Source: HXMU1420-13 sp965228545 (lineage in GTDB: Bacteria > Bacteroidota > Rhodothermia > Balneolales > Balneolaceae). Taken from it: a stretch of DNA of 64,000 bases. The number at the start of each line of letters is the position of its first letter. Position 1 is the stretch's first letter. Where the stretch lies: positions 3,162,001 to 3,226,000 of the forward strand of contig OZ245822.1 of NCBI GenBank assembly GCA_965228545.1, read 5' to 3'. The notes below the pieces were generated by a model. It worked only from the letters and a program-made list of their open reading frames with translations, had not been told where the DNA came from and searched no databases. A program made the translations under genes and the position numbers. Positions 19,011 through 28,009 of this stretch are shown here, piece by piece.

Positions 19011-19436
19011 ATGACTATCAACGACATTCAACAACGTATCATCAAAGAATTCAGCTTATTTCAAGATTGGACGGATAAATATAAGCACATAATTAAACTG
19101 GGAAGTAAGCTAGAACCGTTACCCGAAGAAGATCATAAAGATGAAAATTTGGTAAAGGGATGTCAGAGTCAGGTTTGGTTGACGGCTCAACTTGATGGTG
19201 ACACCATAGTATTTAAAGCAGATAGTGACGCTGCAATAACCAAAGGATTGGTAGCATTGATGATTCGAGTATATTCGGGACAAACACCGGATGAGATTCT
19301 TGCTCATAATCCCGACTTTTTGAAACAAATTGGTCTGGCAGAGCATCTTTCACCTACACGAGCAAACGGATTAGCAAGTATGGTAAAGCAAATGAAGATT
19401 TATGCGATGGCATTTAAATCGAAGCTGGTTAGTTAA
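19011..19436 (+). CDS. sufE: SufE-type sulfur acceptor protein
   Basis: Accepts persulfide sulfur from the SufS cysteine desulfurase and passes it to the Fe-S scaffold. The conserved LVKGCQSQVW segment with active Cys51 is present, as are the ALMIRVYSGQTPDEI and LSPTRANGLASMVKQMK stretches. Length 141 is standard. No other suf genes are adjacent, so it is a stand-alone copy. Confidence 0.94.
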   Translation: MTINDIQQRIIKEFSLFQDWTDKYKHIIKLGSKLEPLPEEDHKDENLVKGCQSQVWLTAQLDGDTIVFKADSDAAITKGLVALMIRVYSGQTPDEILAHNPDFLKQIGLAEHLSPTRANGLASMVKQMKIYAMAFKSKLVS

Positions 19437-19477
19437 GTTTCTGAAATTTTTATAATATCGCATCCTTAAGGGATACA

Positions 19478-21319
19478 ATGGATAAAAAATTTTCACTTAC
19501 TGGGATAAGGTCGGTTAAAAAAGATCGTCAGTTTTTTGTCGACCCTTTAGAAGAAATTGAACAGCCGGGTATAAAAATAATGAACCGGGTTTCATTTTTT
19601 CTTCTGCTAGTTTGTGTTGTTTTTTTAATTCCATTTCATTTTAATGAGTCGGTTTCTCTAACCTGGTTTTTCTTATCAGAGGCACTTGCATTCGGATTGA
19701 TACCCATTCTGGCTCGTCAAGGATATGTGAATACAGCAAAAATGCTGCACATCATCTACATCGATATTGGTATTATTGTGCTAAGTTCCGTTTTTGGCAG
19801 CGACGCGCTTATTCAGGCCTTTTTTATCCCAACAATGGGGCTTTCAATTCTTCTTTTCGATACGAAGAATATCAAACTACGAAACCTATCAATTTTTATA
19901 TCCATTTTATCTTACATCGTTTTAGACTATGTGATATTTGATCAGGTTGCTATTTCGGAGGACGGGTATAACATCATCAGATGGAGTGTGTTAACAGCTG
20001 CTTTTGTCACTACTTGGTTAATTTTTAATACCTTTGCAGAATTTAAAGAGAGTGCAGAAAGTAAAACTACGGAGTTGCTCCAGAAAGAAATCGAACTAAA
20101 TAAACAGCTTGGCATTAATCAACGCAAATTAGAGAAATATATCGCTGAGCTGGAGGAAGCCCGGAAGCAATTAGAGCATAATACGAAGGCGAAATCGGAG
20201 TTTCTGGCAACGATGAGTCATGAAATTCGCACTCCCATGAATGCGATTATGGGGATGACGCACATGCTGCAAAAAGATAAGCCAAGAGAAGATCAGCTGG
20301 AGCCTTTAAATATTCTCGACTTCTCCGGCAAAACGTTACTCACGTTAATAGATGACGTACTGGATTTCTCTAAAATTGAAGCCGGGAGAATCGAGTTTGA
20401 GCGCACCGAATTTGATCTAGAGCAATTAATAGGCGCCATTATAGAATCTTTTAAAGTGTCTGCATCCAATAAAGGTATCGAGTTAAATAGCGAAATAGGC
20501 GAGGGCATTCACAATGTATTAATTGGTGATCCGGCACGGTTAACACAGATCATTAATAATCTGGTGAGTAATGCTATCAAATTTACCGAAGAAGGTAGTG
20601 TTCATTTAACCGTGAATAAACACATCGAAACCCACGAGAATATTGTAATAGCATTTGTTATTGCCGATACCGGTATTGGAATTCCGGCTGAGCGTGTTGA
20701 TACCATTTTCGACAGTTTTACCCAAGCAAGTGGTAGCACTAAACGATTGTATGGCGGAACCGGACTTGGTCTAACCATCAGTAAAGAATTAACCGAACTT
20801 CAAGGTGGTGAACTGCAGTTAGAAACAGAAGAAGGGAAAGGAACCACATTTACAGTTACACTTACATTTGAAAAAGGTAAAGAGCACTTACTACACAATT
20901 CACCGGCAAAAACTGTAGACTCAGATTCGGATATCGCAGCGATTCGAGGCTCCTATGTGTTACTTGCAGAAGACAATATTGTGAACCAAAAAGTAATGCA
21001 ACGCTTTCTGGAGCGATGGGAAATTAAGCTCAAGATTGTAGAAACCGGTGAAGAAGCAGTAGAAGCTGTAAAAAAAGAACAATTCGATTTAATTTTGATG
21101 GATTTACAAATGCCTGTTATGGATGGTTACGAGGCCACATCAAAAATTCGCGAATTAGAAGATCCCGCAAAAAAGACAATACCTATAATTGCGCTTACAG
21201 CTGCTGCTTTAAAAGAAGTGAAAGACCAAGTGTACGACTGCGGGATGGATGATTTTGTTACCAAACCCTTTAACCCCGACGACTTGCAAAGAGCTATGGT
21301 CTCTTTAATCAAACGCTAG
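19478..21319 (+). CDS. hybrid sensor histidine kinase/response regulator
   Basis: About six N-terminal transmembrane helices (~33-190) form a small sensor module without a recognisable ligand domain, then a coiled coil (~195-235), HisKA with MSHEIRTPMN (phospho-acceptor His248), HATPase with NN...SNAIKFT, DTGIGIP and GGTGLGLTI boxes, and a C-terminal receiver with LLAEDN, phospho-acceptor Asp542 in LMDLQMPVMDG and a late KPF lysine. No DNA-binding output, so phosphotransfer must go to another protein. Ends in a 15-bp convergent overlap with the acetyltransferase gene. Confidence 0.95.
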   Translation: MDKKFSLTGIRSVKKDRQFFVDPLEEIEQPGIKIMNRVSFFLLLVCVVFLIPFHFNESVSLTWFFLSEALAFGLIPILARQGYVNTAKMLHIIYIDIGIIVLSSVFGSDALIQAFFIPTMGLSILLFDTKNIKLRNLSIFISILSYIVLDYVIFDQVAISEDGYNIIRWSVLTAAFVTTWLIFNTFAEFKESAESKTTELLQKEIELNKQLGINQRKLEKYIAELEEARKQLEHNTKAKSEFLATMSHEIRTPMNAIMGMTHMLQKDKPREDQLEPLNILDFSGKTLLTLIDDVLDFSKIEAGRIEFERTEFDLEQLIGAIIESFKVSASNKGIELNSEIGEGIHNVLIGDPARLTQIINNLVSNAIKFTEEGSVHLTVNKHIETHENIVIAFVIADTGIGIPAERVDTIFDSFTQASGSTKRLYGGTGLGLTISKELTELQGGELQLETEEGKGTTFTVTLTFEKGKEHLLHNSPAKTVDSDSDIAAIRGSYVLLAEDNIVNQKVMQRFLERWEIKLKIVETGEEAVEAVKKEQFDLILMDLQMPVMDGYEATSKIRELEDPAKKTIPIIALTAAALKEVKDQVYDCGMDDFVTKPFNPDDLQRAMVSLIKR

Positions 21320-21730
21320 TTCTTGTTTTTTGAAAAAATAGGTGGTGTAACCTGGTGGTAAGTCTTTTATTTCACCACAAATCTGATAACCCATCTTCTG
21401 ATAAAAAACCGGAGCCTGAAAACTTGCCGTGCTTACATAATATGAAAACACTTCACGAGCATTAGCTTCCTTTTCAATGGATTGCATCAATTTTTTCCCT
21501 ATACCTTCACTGCGATGTTCGGGATGTACCCACAACAAATCTATATACAACCACCGCCAGGCGATTTTTCCATAAATACCACCAATCAGCTCATTTTTAT
21601 CATTCTCGACTTTAATATATAACTGGTGATAATTCGAAAGTGCTGTTATTGATTGATTGTATGCCCGCAATGCAGCTCGTAGTTCATCAATTTCTTCGGC
21701 TTTGGGATGCTCATCGATGCTTATTGTCAT
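21305..21730 (-). CDS. GNAT-family N-acetyltransferase
   Basis: A single acetyl-CoA-binding GNAT fold: beta4 plus P-loop DLLWVHPEHRSEGIGKKLM (the R/Q-x-x-G-x-G/A equivalent is RSEGIG) followed by SIEKEANAREV, and a C-terminal FYQKMGYQICGEI motif. Length 141. Substrate unknown. Its 3' end overlaps the opposing kinase gene by 15 bp, so both stop regions lie in shared sequence. Confidence 0.88.
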   Translation of the reverse strand: MTISIDEHPKAEEIDELRAALRAYNQSITALSNYHQLYIKVENDKNELIGGIYGKIAWRWLYIDLLWVHPEHRSEGIGKKLMQSIEKEANAREVFSYYVSTASFQAPVFYQKMGYQICGEIKDLPPGYTTYFFKKQELAFD

Positions 21731-21813
21731 AGTTTAGTTTTTAAATTGATGTCCCGTTTTCGTTCATTCAATTGTAATTGAGGTATACGTTAATATCAAC
21801 CAAAGGAGAAAAC

Positions 21814-22155
21814 ATGAATAAGTATATGCTTATTTTATTCGAATCATCTGACAGTTATGCAACAATGACGCCTCAGGAATACCAGAACGAGATAAACGAG
21901 CACGCTACTTGGATTAAAGAATTGGGTGAACGCTACCATTCTGGTGAGCCGCTTGAAAACGAAGCCTATTCGATTCGCGGTAAAGAAAAACTCGTAACTG
22001 ATGGCCCTTTTATTGAAGCTAAAGAGTTGGTGAGCGGCTTTTATATTATAAACGCAAACAGCTTGGAAGAAGCAATAGAGCTATCTAAAGGATGTCCAAT
22101 TCTTCGATTAGGAGGATCGGTGGAGGTACGTCCGGTAATGCATTTTGAGATGTAA
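21814..22155 (+). CDS. YCII/DGPF-domain protein paired with ECF sigma factor
   Basis: The ATG at 21814 has an ideal AAAGGAG ribosome-binding site 5 bp upstream, preferred to an earlier in-frame TTG at 21778. The 113-residue product is a YCII-like alpha/beta domain with the diagnostic VTDGPFIEAKELVSGFYI motif (DGPF). In many bacteria DGPF proteins sit next to ECF42 sigma factors and belong to their regulons. Here the stop overlaps the start of exactly such a sigma factor (TAATG). The biochemical role of DGPF proteins is not established. Confidence 0.93.
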   Translation: MNKYMLILFESSDSYATMTPQEYQNEINEHATWIKELGERYHSGEPLENEAYSIRGKEKLVTDGPFIEAKELVSGFYIINANSLEEAIELSKGCPILRLGGSVEVRPVMHFEM

Positions 22156-23420
22156 TGCAGCCGAAAAATCAACTCATAGACCATCTTTTTAGGCATCAAT
22201 CTGGAAAGATGGCTTCCATCTTAATCGGGATGCATGGGTTTCGAAACGCAAGCATAATTGAGGATGCTATTCAGGATACGTTTGTTGCGGCGCTTAAACT
22301 TTGGAGTATGAAAGGGGTGCCGAGTTACCCCGAAGCGTGGCTGATGAAAGTTGCGCGTAATAAGACCATCAACGAATTAAAACGAATAGGGCGGCATCAA
22401 GAACTCAATATAATAGCCATTCAAGAAAAAAATGATGACGAACCTAATACCGTGCTAACCATAGAGGACGAAAAATTTGTGCAATTAAAGGCATTGTTTG
22501 GTTGTTGCAATCCACTACTCTCGGTTAAGGCACAAATTATGACTACCCTGAAATATGTATGCGGTTTTGGTGATAAAGAAATAGCCCGAGCCTTGTTTAT
22601 GGAGCCTTCTGCAGTGAGAAAGGCAATATATAGGACAAAAAATACGCTTAAAGATCATCAAAACTATTTCTTGGAATTGTCGGATTTGGAGTTGAAACAG
22701 CGCCTAACTACCGTTGAGATGGTGTTGTATTTGATGTTTAATGAGGGATATTCGGCGAGTAGTGGCGCCGAAGAACTAAATGTTGATATAAGCTTTGAAG
22801 CGCTACGATTAACGGAATGGATTTTGGACAAGGAAACAATTTCTGAGGCCTCCACGCACGCTCTATTTGCACTAATGCTTTTTCAGTTTGCCCGTTTCGA
22901 AGCCCGCTTGATTGATAAAGACATTCCCACATCAATTGAAGAGCAAGACCGAAGCCTATGGAATCAAACATTAATTAAAAAAGGGCTTCATCATCAAAAA
23001 TTATCACGCCAAACGGAAGTTCTAACACGATTCCACATCGAATGTGGGATAGCAGCTATCCATTGTACCGCAAAATCTTATGATGAGACCCAATGGGATC
23101 AGATTGTAGCATTATATCGCCAATTACTCCCATTTGATGATTCTATTCCTATTCAAACTAATCTGGCAATTGCACTGTGCGAACAAGGAAACACAAAAGA
23201 AAGCAATCAATTATTACAGAGCTTGATTTCGTCAGCATCCTATGATTTTCCGGTATTATTTGCGGCTTTGGGGCGAGTGCACGAAAAAAAGGGGGAGTTT
23301 GAACAGGCAAAATCGTACTACACGGTAGCAAAAGAGCATAGCAAAACTCGGTTTGAAAAAAATTTCATGGCCGAAAAGTTGCTTCAATTAACACTCAGAA
23401 CCATACATTGTCAAAATTAG
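22155..23420 (+). CDS. ECF42-type RNA polymerase sigma factor with C-terminal TPR extension
   Basis: Sigma-2 region near residues 5-75 (IEDAIQDTFVAALKLW, PEAWLMKVARNKTINELKR), sigma-4 near 110-165 (LKYVCGFGDKEIARALFMEPSAVRKAIYRTK), then a long C-terminal region (~180-421) with the ECF42 hallmark YLMFNEGYSAS, an EEQDRSLWNQ segment and TPR-like helices. Family knowledge: this group has no classical anti-sigma factor and is thought to be controlled through its C-terminal extension. It is translationally coupled to the DGPF gene. No anti-sigma gene is seen in the window. Confidence 0.93.
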   Translation: MQPKNQLIDHLFRHQSGKMASILIGMHGFRNASIIEDAIQDTFVAALKLWSMKGVPSYPEAWLMKVARNKTINELKRIGRHQELNIIAIQEKNDDEPNTVLTIEDEKFVQLKALFGCCNPLLSVKAQIMTTLKYVCGFGDKEIARALFMEPSAVRKAIYRTKNTLKDHQNYFLELSDLELKQRLTTVEMVLYLMFNEGYSASSGAEELNVDISFEALRLTEWILDKETISEASTHALFALMLFQFARFEARLIDKDIPTSIEEQDRSLWNQTLIKKGLHHQKLSRQTEVLTRFHIECGIAAIHCTAKSYDETQWDQIVALYRQLLPFDDSIPIQTNLAIALCEQGNTKESNQLLQSLISSASYDFPVLFAALGRVHEKKGEFEQAKSYYTVAKEHSKTRFEKNFMAEKLLQLTLRTIHCQN

Positions 23421-23666
23421 AAGCTAAATAAGTTATAGAGAACGTGATGATTTATGTTGTGGATAATTATTAGCTAAAAGGTAGTTAAGATACTAATACG
23501 CCTTTTTTAGTAGCTTAGATAGTGATAATAAGTAGAAAATAGTAAGTAGTATTATGTAGTTTTTTTAATAATAATGTGGAAAACTCTAAAATTTTCTGCA
23601 TACTTAGGCTCTTTTCGTAAAAAAATTCAAAAATAAAGGCATCAACTTACTCTACAGGGGTTTGAA
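23421..23666 (+). other. AT-rich leader region of the motor operon
   Basis: 246 bp, strongly AT-rich, with no ORF of note and no clear terminator for the sigma-factor gene. A loose -7-like box (TACTTAGG near 23601) is not convincing. The promoter of the FliF/FliG-MotAB operon must lie here unless there is read-through from the sigma-factor gene. Confidence 0.5.
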
Positions 23667-25511
23667 ATGGTTGGGAAAACACACAAATGGCTTTTAATAT
23701 TGGTATTTGCCTTTTTAAGCACCGGTATTATTGCGCAAACCTTACCCGGACAGGCGGTAGCTACCGATGTTCAGGAGGAAGCGGCAAAGTACGAGCAGTA
23801 CTATGAAGTAATTTTAAATAATGCACTCTCCGATTATTACCGACGAGGTACATTTATTGTAGACGCTAAAGCCACCCTCGAACGAGTGCTGGTACCAAGA
23901 GGCTACGAAGTAATTGAAGGGGAAGAACCCGTTCGGATCGAAAATTTGCCGGGTCTTCCTTTTGTGCCACCGAACCTGCAACGTTCTACCAACGGAACTA
24001 CCGATAGTTTAAAGGCTTCTGGTTTTGACGCGCAATTTAGATTAACACGCCTCACCATAAAAGTACTGGTAGATACTTCATATAGCGATGAAGATGTAGA
24101 GTTCGTAGAAGAAGCAACCGCTTTAATTGCTAATGCCGATCCTTTTCGTGGCGATATTGTAACGGTTGAAAAAAAGGTTTTTCCAAGAAGTGCTCGAGCA
24201 ATAGAGCAAGATGTTAGAAATCAATCGGGCCAAACACAAAATATGGCTGAAGAACCTCAAGTTGAACTGCTTGAGCCGGTTACCAATCAGCAAGCAGAAA
24301 CCCAGGAGAAGAATATGTTTCTAGGGATTGATTGGAATAATCCACAACATTTAATCTATGTGATTGCAATATTGGGAACGCTATTCTTGATAGCCTTATT
24401 GGTAATATTATTGAGGCGCCCTTCAAAACATGAAGAAGAATATCGAGTTCCAACAATGCCGGCATACAAGCCCGGAGAACCAATGCCCGCAGCCGAAACC
24501 AAGGTTGAGCCTAAAGGCCCTGATGCTAAAACACTTGCACAACACGAAGAGGATAAAACCTTTGTAACCAATTCTTGTATCAGCCACCCAGATAAAGTAG
24601 CCGACTTAGTTGAACAATGGATTGCCAGTGATGATGAGCAGGGCATTATTCGTTCGGCACGTTCATTAAATTGCGTTGACGAAAAACTGATAAATGTGCT
24701 GGAGCCGCATTTGAAAGTAGAGCACTATGAGTCGGTTAAATATGCAATTCAGAATTTGGAGCCAGTTCCGATCGATGAAAAAATTGATGAAGTGAAGGCT
24801 TTAAGAAGAAGTTTACAACAAATAAACTCTAAAAATGGTACGGCTGATTCCGGTTCGAACCTATTTGATTTTGTATATCAACTAACTGATGTACAATTGT
24901 TGCACCTAATTAAAGAAGAGTCGGATGAATTAGTTGCCATATTACTTGCCCAAATTGCAGGTGAACGAGCCGGAGTAATTCTGCAAAAGATGGACGACCA
25001 GAAGCGAATTTCAATTCTGCTGAAAATGGGTAAGATTAATAATATCCCTATTTCGGTATATAAAAAGGTGGCTGCTCACTTCTCGAATAAAGCATTGTCG
25101 GTGTCTGATATGAAGTATGTTGCCGCAGACGGTATCGACTCGATTCTTACCACACTCGAGACCATGCCATTATCCGAGCAAGACGAGTATGTACGTTCCA
25201 TTGCCGAGCAGGATCTTAACCTGGCAAAACGAATTAAGAAATTTTTCATTGGTTTTGATGACCTACCGAAAGTGAAAGACGATTTTGTTCAAAGTGCACT
25301 GGAAGATATCCAAACTGAAACTTTGATTTTGGCACTTAAAACCGCACCAGCGGCAGTTAGAGAAAAGATTCTAAAAGTGCGCCCAAAACGTGAACAACAG
25401 TTAATACTTTCTGAAGTAGACAACCCGGCAGATGTACCAAAAGCTAGTATCGAAGATGCCCAAAAAACGGTGTTGTATGCAGTTCGTAGAAAAATGAAGA
25501 CTGAGGGCTAA
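23667..25511 (+). CDS. FliF-FliG fusion-like rotor protein
   Basis: Domains in order. Signal peptide 1-24 (cleavage after IIAQ). A periplasmic ring-building-like domain ~40-175, whose RLTIKVLVD, then EFVEEATALIANAD, then RGDIVTVEKKVFP follows the last FliF/YscJ ring motif. A variable linker. One transmembrane helix 229-250. A cytoplasmic segment 303-322 (ISHPDKVADLVEQWI) matching the FliG-binding tail of FliF (NP-x-x-VA-x-x-I-x-x-W). Then FliG-like middle (~398-495) and C-terminal (~500-614) domains. By-eye alignment of the C-domain with E. coli FliG keeps Lys558 (K264) and Arg575 (R281), has Glu for D289, and lacks D288 and R297. The FliM-binding EHPQ motif reads ESDE. First gene of an operon with MotA and MotB; no other flagellar gene is near. 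The fusion joins the MS ring and the torque ring in one chain. Confidence 0.85.
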   Translation: MVGKTHKWLLILVFAFLSTGIIAQTLPGQAVATDVQEEAAKYEQYYEVILNNALSDYYRRGTFIVDAKATLERVLVPRGYEVIEGEEPVRIENLPGLPFVPPNLQRSTNGTTDSLKASGFDAQFRLTRLTIKVLVDTSYSDEDVEFVEEATALIANADPFRGDIVTVEKKVFPRSARAIEQDVRNQSGQTQNMAEEPQVELLEPVTNQQAETQEKNMFLGIDWNNPQHLIYVIAILGTLFLIALLVILLRRPSKHEEEYRVPTMPAYKPGEPMPAAETKVEPKGPDAKTLAQHEEDKTFVTNSCISHPDKVADLVEQWIASDDEQGIIRSARSLNCVDEKLINVLEPHLKVEHYESVKYAIQNLEPVPIDEKIDEVKALRRSLQQINSKNGTADSGSNLFDFVYQLTDVQLLHLIKEESDELVAILLAQIAGERAGVILQKMDDQKRISILLKMGKINNIPISVYKKVAAHFSNKALSVSDMKYVAADGIDSILTTLETMPLSEQDEYVRSIAEQDLNLAKRIKKFFIGFDDLPKVKDDFVQSALEDIQTETLILALKTAPAAVREKILKVRPKREQQLILSEVDNPADVPKASIEDAQKTVLYAVRRKMKTEG

Positions 25512-25513
25512 GC

Positions 25514-26599
25514 ATGAAAAGAATAGTACCGCTTGGTTTTCTGATACTACTACTTGGCTCAGTTGAATTAGTTCAGGCACAAACCCACGAAGAAGGTGTG
25601 CCGTATCAAATGGAGTTGATTAGTATCCAAATGGCGGATCAACTAAACGATATTCCTGCAAATATTCGCAGAGTTGCGGTATATAAGATGAACTACAACG
25701 CTATGCGCTTTACAATGCAGGAAGTAGAGTTTATCCGTAGCGAAATAGAAGCTTCATTAAGTGAATATGCCGGATTAACAGTGCTTTCTCCACCAGAGCT
25801 GGAACCTAATGATAAAATGAAAATTTTCGGCAGCGACAGTACCCTGCAGATTCTAAATATTCAAGGAAGATCTTTGGCTGATGTTTCCCCAGAATTTCTT
25901 TCCGAAATTAGCTCAAAATATGGAGTAAACGGTCTTATTGAGGTTGGCATGCAACGCCGTAATCCAGATGGATTAATACTTTCGATGAGAATGATGAACC
26001 CAAATTCCAGAGAAATTGTATGGACAAAAAGCTTCATTGCCAATCCATTCGAGATAGAGGAAGAAGTGGACAAAGGGAATACCCTTGTATTTTCTTTCGG
26101 GGCTGGTGCACTGCAAACAGAATCAAAATTCAGAACGGATACTTCGTTTGCAAACCAAGATACGGCGTTTAGTTCTCTCGTATTTAATTATGCAGCAAAT
26201 GTATCGTATCGCCAGCCAATTAATGCGGAAAATAGCGCATTTATAGGTTTTACCGGAGGTATTAATTTGCTGCGTTCGAGCCAAGACAATGATTTTGATC
26301 TAACTCTGATAGAACTAGGAATATCATACTATCAGGCGCTGTCTCCAGAAAAGAATGTGACAATCAATGATTATAAAATGATGCTGTTTTTGAAATCCAG
26401 TATTCTATTTCCTGTGAGTTCGGTTCAAGGAGAAATACTTTCGGCCCAACCAGGACTAATGCTCAATTTGAGTAAAAACCTTGGGGTATCATTTTATACC
26501 AGCTTGATTTTATCCGGCGAAGAATTAACTCTGGAAAACAACGACAGAATAACATACAACAAGGTTGGATATGGAGTACATGCAGTTGTCAGGTTCTAA
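25514..26599 (+). CDS. outer-membrane barrel with FlgO/CsgG-like periplasmic domain
   Basis: Signal peptide 1-23 (cleavage at VQAQ). Residues ~45-180 resemble the FlgO/TolB-N/CsgG-type alpha-beta domain: RRVAVYKMNYN as the first strand, a helix up to the SEYAGLTVLSPPEL strand, then SKYGVNGLIEVGMQRR and NPNSREIVWTKSF, the last like the usual 'R-x-G-E-I-V-W' strand. Residues ~190-361 are amphipathic beta-strands ending in HAVVRF, a typical BAM signal, so the protein probably sits in the outer membrane. In Vibrio, FlgO belongs to outer-membrane disks around the motor; the parallel here is suggestive only. It starts 2 bp after the rotor gene. Confidence 0.72.
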   Translation: MKRIVPLGFLILLLGSVELVQAQTHEEGVPYQMELISIQMADQLNDIPANIRRVAVYKMNYNAMRFTMQEVEFIRSEIEASLSEYAGLTVLSPPELEPNDKMKIFGSDSTLQILNIQGRSLADVSPEFLSEISSKYGVNGLIEVGMQRRNPDGLILSMRMMNPNSREIVWTKSFIANPFEIEEEVDKGNTLVFSFGAGALQTESKFRTDTSFANQDTAFSSLVFNYAANVSYRQPINAENSAFIGFTGGINLLRSSQDNDFDLTLIELGISYYQALSPEKNVTINDYKMMLFLKSSILFPVSSVQGEILSAQPGLMLNLSKNLGVSFYTSLILSGEELTLENNDRITYNKVGYGVHAVVRF

Positions 26600-27191
26600 A
26601 TCGATTTTACTTTTGATCTTGGTTGCATTTGCAAGCTATGGCTGTAAATCAAGCGAGCCTATTCAAGCGAATTCGCAGCCTACGTTTCAAACCATGCCAG
26701 AAATAACAACCTCTGATGCGAGGAATGAAACCAATCAGAATGAAGACAAGCCAAACCCGGTAATTGTTACCTACCGCAACGCAAGTTCTGCAATTCAAAT
26801 TACCCTAGATCCCAGTAGGGATGAATTTTATCTTGATTTAAAAGGGATGACACCTACAGAAAAGGATTCTATCGTTGTTGTAGACTCCTCTATTGTTAAC
26901 AATCGCGCTCGGGATATTCAAACGCTTTTATCGAGCTACAGGAAAGCGCAAGATCTGTTTTATTTAGGTGAGTACAAAGATGCTTTAGATGAGGTAGAGA
27001 AAACACTAGAGATTCAAGAAACGGCAGATGCTTATGCGCTAAAGGGTACCATATTTTTTATGATGGAGAATATAACAGCAGCCAGAGCAAACTGGAATAA
27101 AGCAGTGCAAATGGATCCTAATATTCCGGTTCCAAGCATACCGGAATTAGAAACTTTAATTAACGAACTACGAGAGGACGGTAGACAATGA
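26580..27191 (+). CDS. TPR lipoprotein of the motor operon
   Basis: The ATG at 26580 (MQLSGSKS) is preferred; ATG 26571 and TTG 26565 are in frame upstream. The signal ends in lipobox ASYGC (Cys22 from 26580), so it is a lipoprotein. Residues ~25-100 are low-complexity and polar. The C-terminal half has two TPR-like helical hairpins (AQDLFYLGEYKDALDEVEKTLE and AYALKGTIFFMMENITAARANWNKAV). TPR lipoproteins commonly act as assembly factors or pilotins. It overlaps the barrel gene by 20 bp and MotA by 4 bp (ATGA), so it is co-translated with both and very likely part of the same complex. Confidence 0.82.
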   Translation: MQLSGSKSILLLILVAFASYGCKSSEPIQANSQPTFQTMPEITTSDARNETNQNEDKPNPVIVTYRNASSAIQITLDPSRDEFYLDLKGMTPTEKDSIVVVDSSIVNNRARDIQTLLSSYRKAQDLFYLGEYKDALDEVEKTLEIQETADAYALKGTIFFMMENITAARANWNKAVQMDPNIPVPSIPELETLINELREDGRQ

Positions 27192-28006
27192 GACTTTCGT
27201 TAACCAACATACTTGGGGTGATTTTCAGTATTGGAATATTAGTTTTCGGAATCACTGAAATAACTAATGTAACGGCTGTACTAAGCTCCATACCGGCGCT
27301 ATCGCAGTACACGTTTTTAAATCTTCCAAGTTTATTTATTGTGATGGGTGGAATTTTAAATGCCGTTTTCATTACCTATCAACCAAAATATGTAGGGCAA
27401 GCTTTTGCAGGCATTTTCTACATTTTCAGCCAGGCAAAAACATCATCAAAAACCCTAGAAAATGATCTCGGCGAAATGCTGGTGTGGAACGATCAGATAA
27501 AAAATAACAGGGTTAACGCCTTATCGAAACTAGAAGACGAACACAATGGTGAAGTTTCGGGCTATTTATTCTCGCTAATGAGTACAAACTACTCTAATGA
27601 GGATATTAAATCGTTTGGTTCTAACCACATCGAAGAGCAATATTTCCGCCAGCTTGTAGTGGTAGATGTGCTACGTGCAATGGGGGCAGCAGCGCCTTCT
27701 TTTGGGATGTTTGGAACTCTGTTCGGATTGGTTGTAATGCTCGGCCAGCTTGAAAATCCATCCGGTATGGGGCCCGGGCTTGCCGCGGCATTAATTACAA
27801 CCTTGTACGGCATCTCTCTTGCTCGATTTATCTTTTATCCGGTGGCTGAAAAAATTAAAAATGTGGCACAGCTCAATCGTTTTCGAGAATACTTTATTCT
27901 TGAAGGTGTTTTGCTGATTAATGAGAAGAAATCATCGTTTTACATTCAGGATAAATTAAGCACATACTTAAGAAGAGACTTCAAGAATAAGCAGGTAGCA
28001 GATTAA
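27188..28006 (+). CDS. MotA-type stator subunit
   Basis: Four predicted transmembrane helices with a large cytoplasmic loop. NLPSLFIVMGG (45-55) is the family's second-helix signature. RVNALSKLE (Arg108, Glu116) lines up with the stator-rotor contact residues R90/E98 of E. coli MotA. APSFGMFGTLFGLVVMLGQL contains Pro170, equivalent to the essential P173. LITTLYGISLARFIFYPVAEKIK is the fourth helix. This pattern fits MotA better than ExbB/TolQ or GldL. Its ATG overlaps the TPR lipoprotein stop. With MotB it should form an ion channel that drives the FliG-like domain encoded upstream. Confidence 0.92.
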   Translation: MRLSLTNILGVIFSIGILVFGITEITNVTAVLSSIPALSQYTFLNLPSLFIVMGGILNAVFITYQPKYVGQAFAGIFYIFSQAKTSSKTLENDLGEMLVWNDQIKNNRVNALSKLEDEHNGEVSGYLFSLMSTNYSNEDIKSFGSNHIEEQYFRQLVVVDVLRAMGAAAPSFGMFGTLFGLVVMLGQLENPSGMGPGLAAALITTLYGISLARFIFYPVAEKIKNVAQLNRFREYFILEGVLLINEKKSSFYIQDKLSTYLRRDFKNKQVAD

Positions 28007-28009
28007 AAT

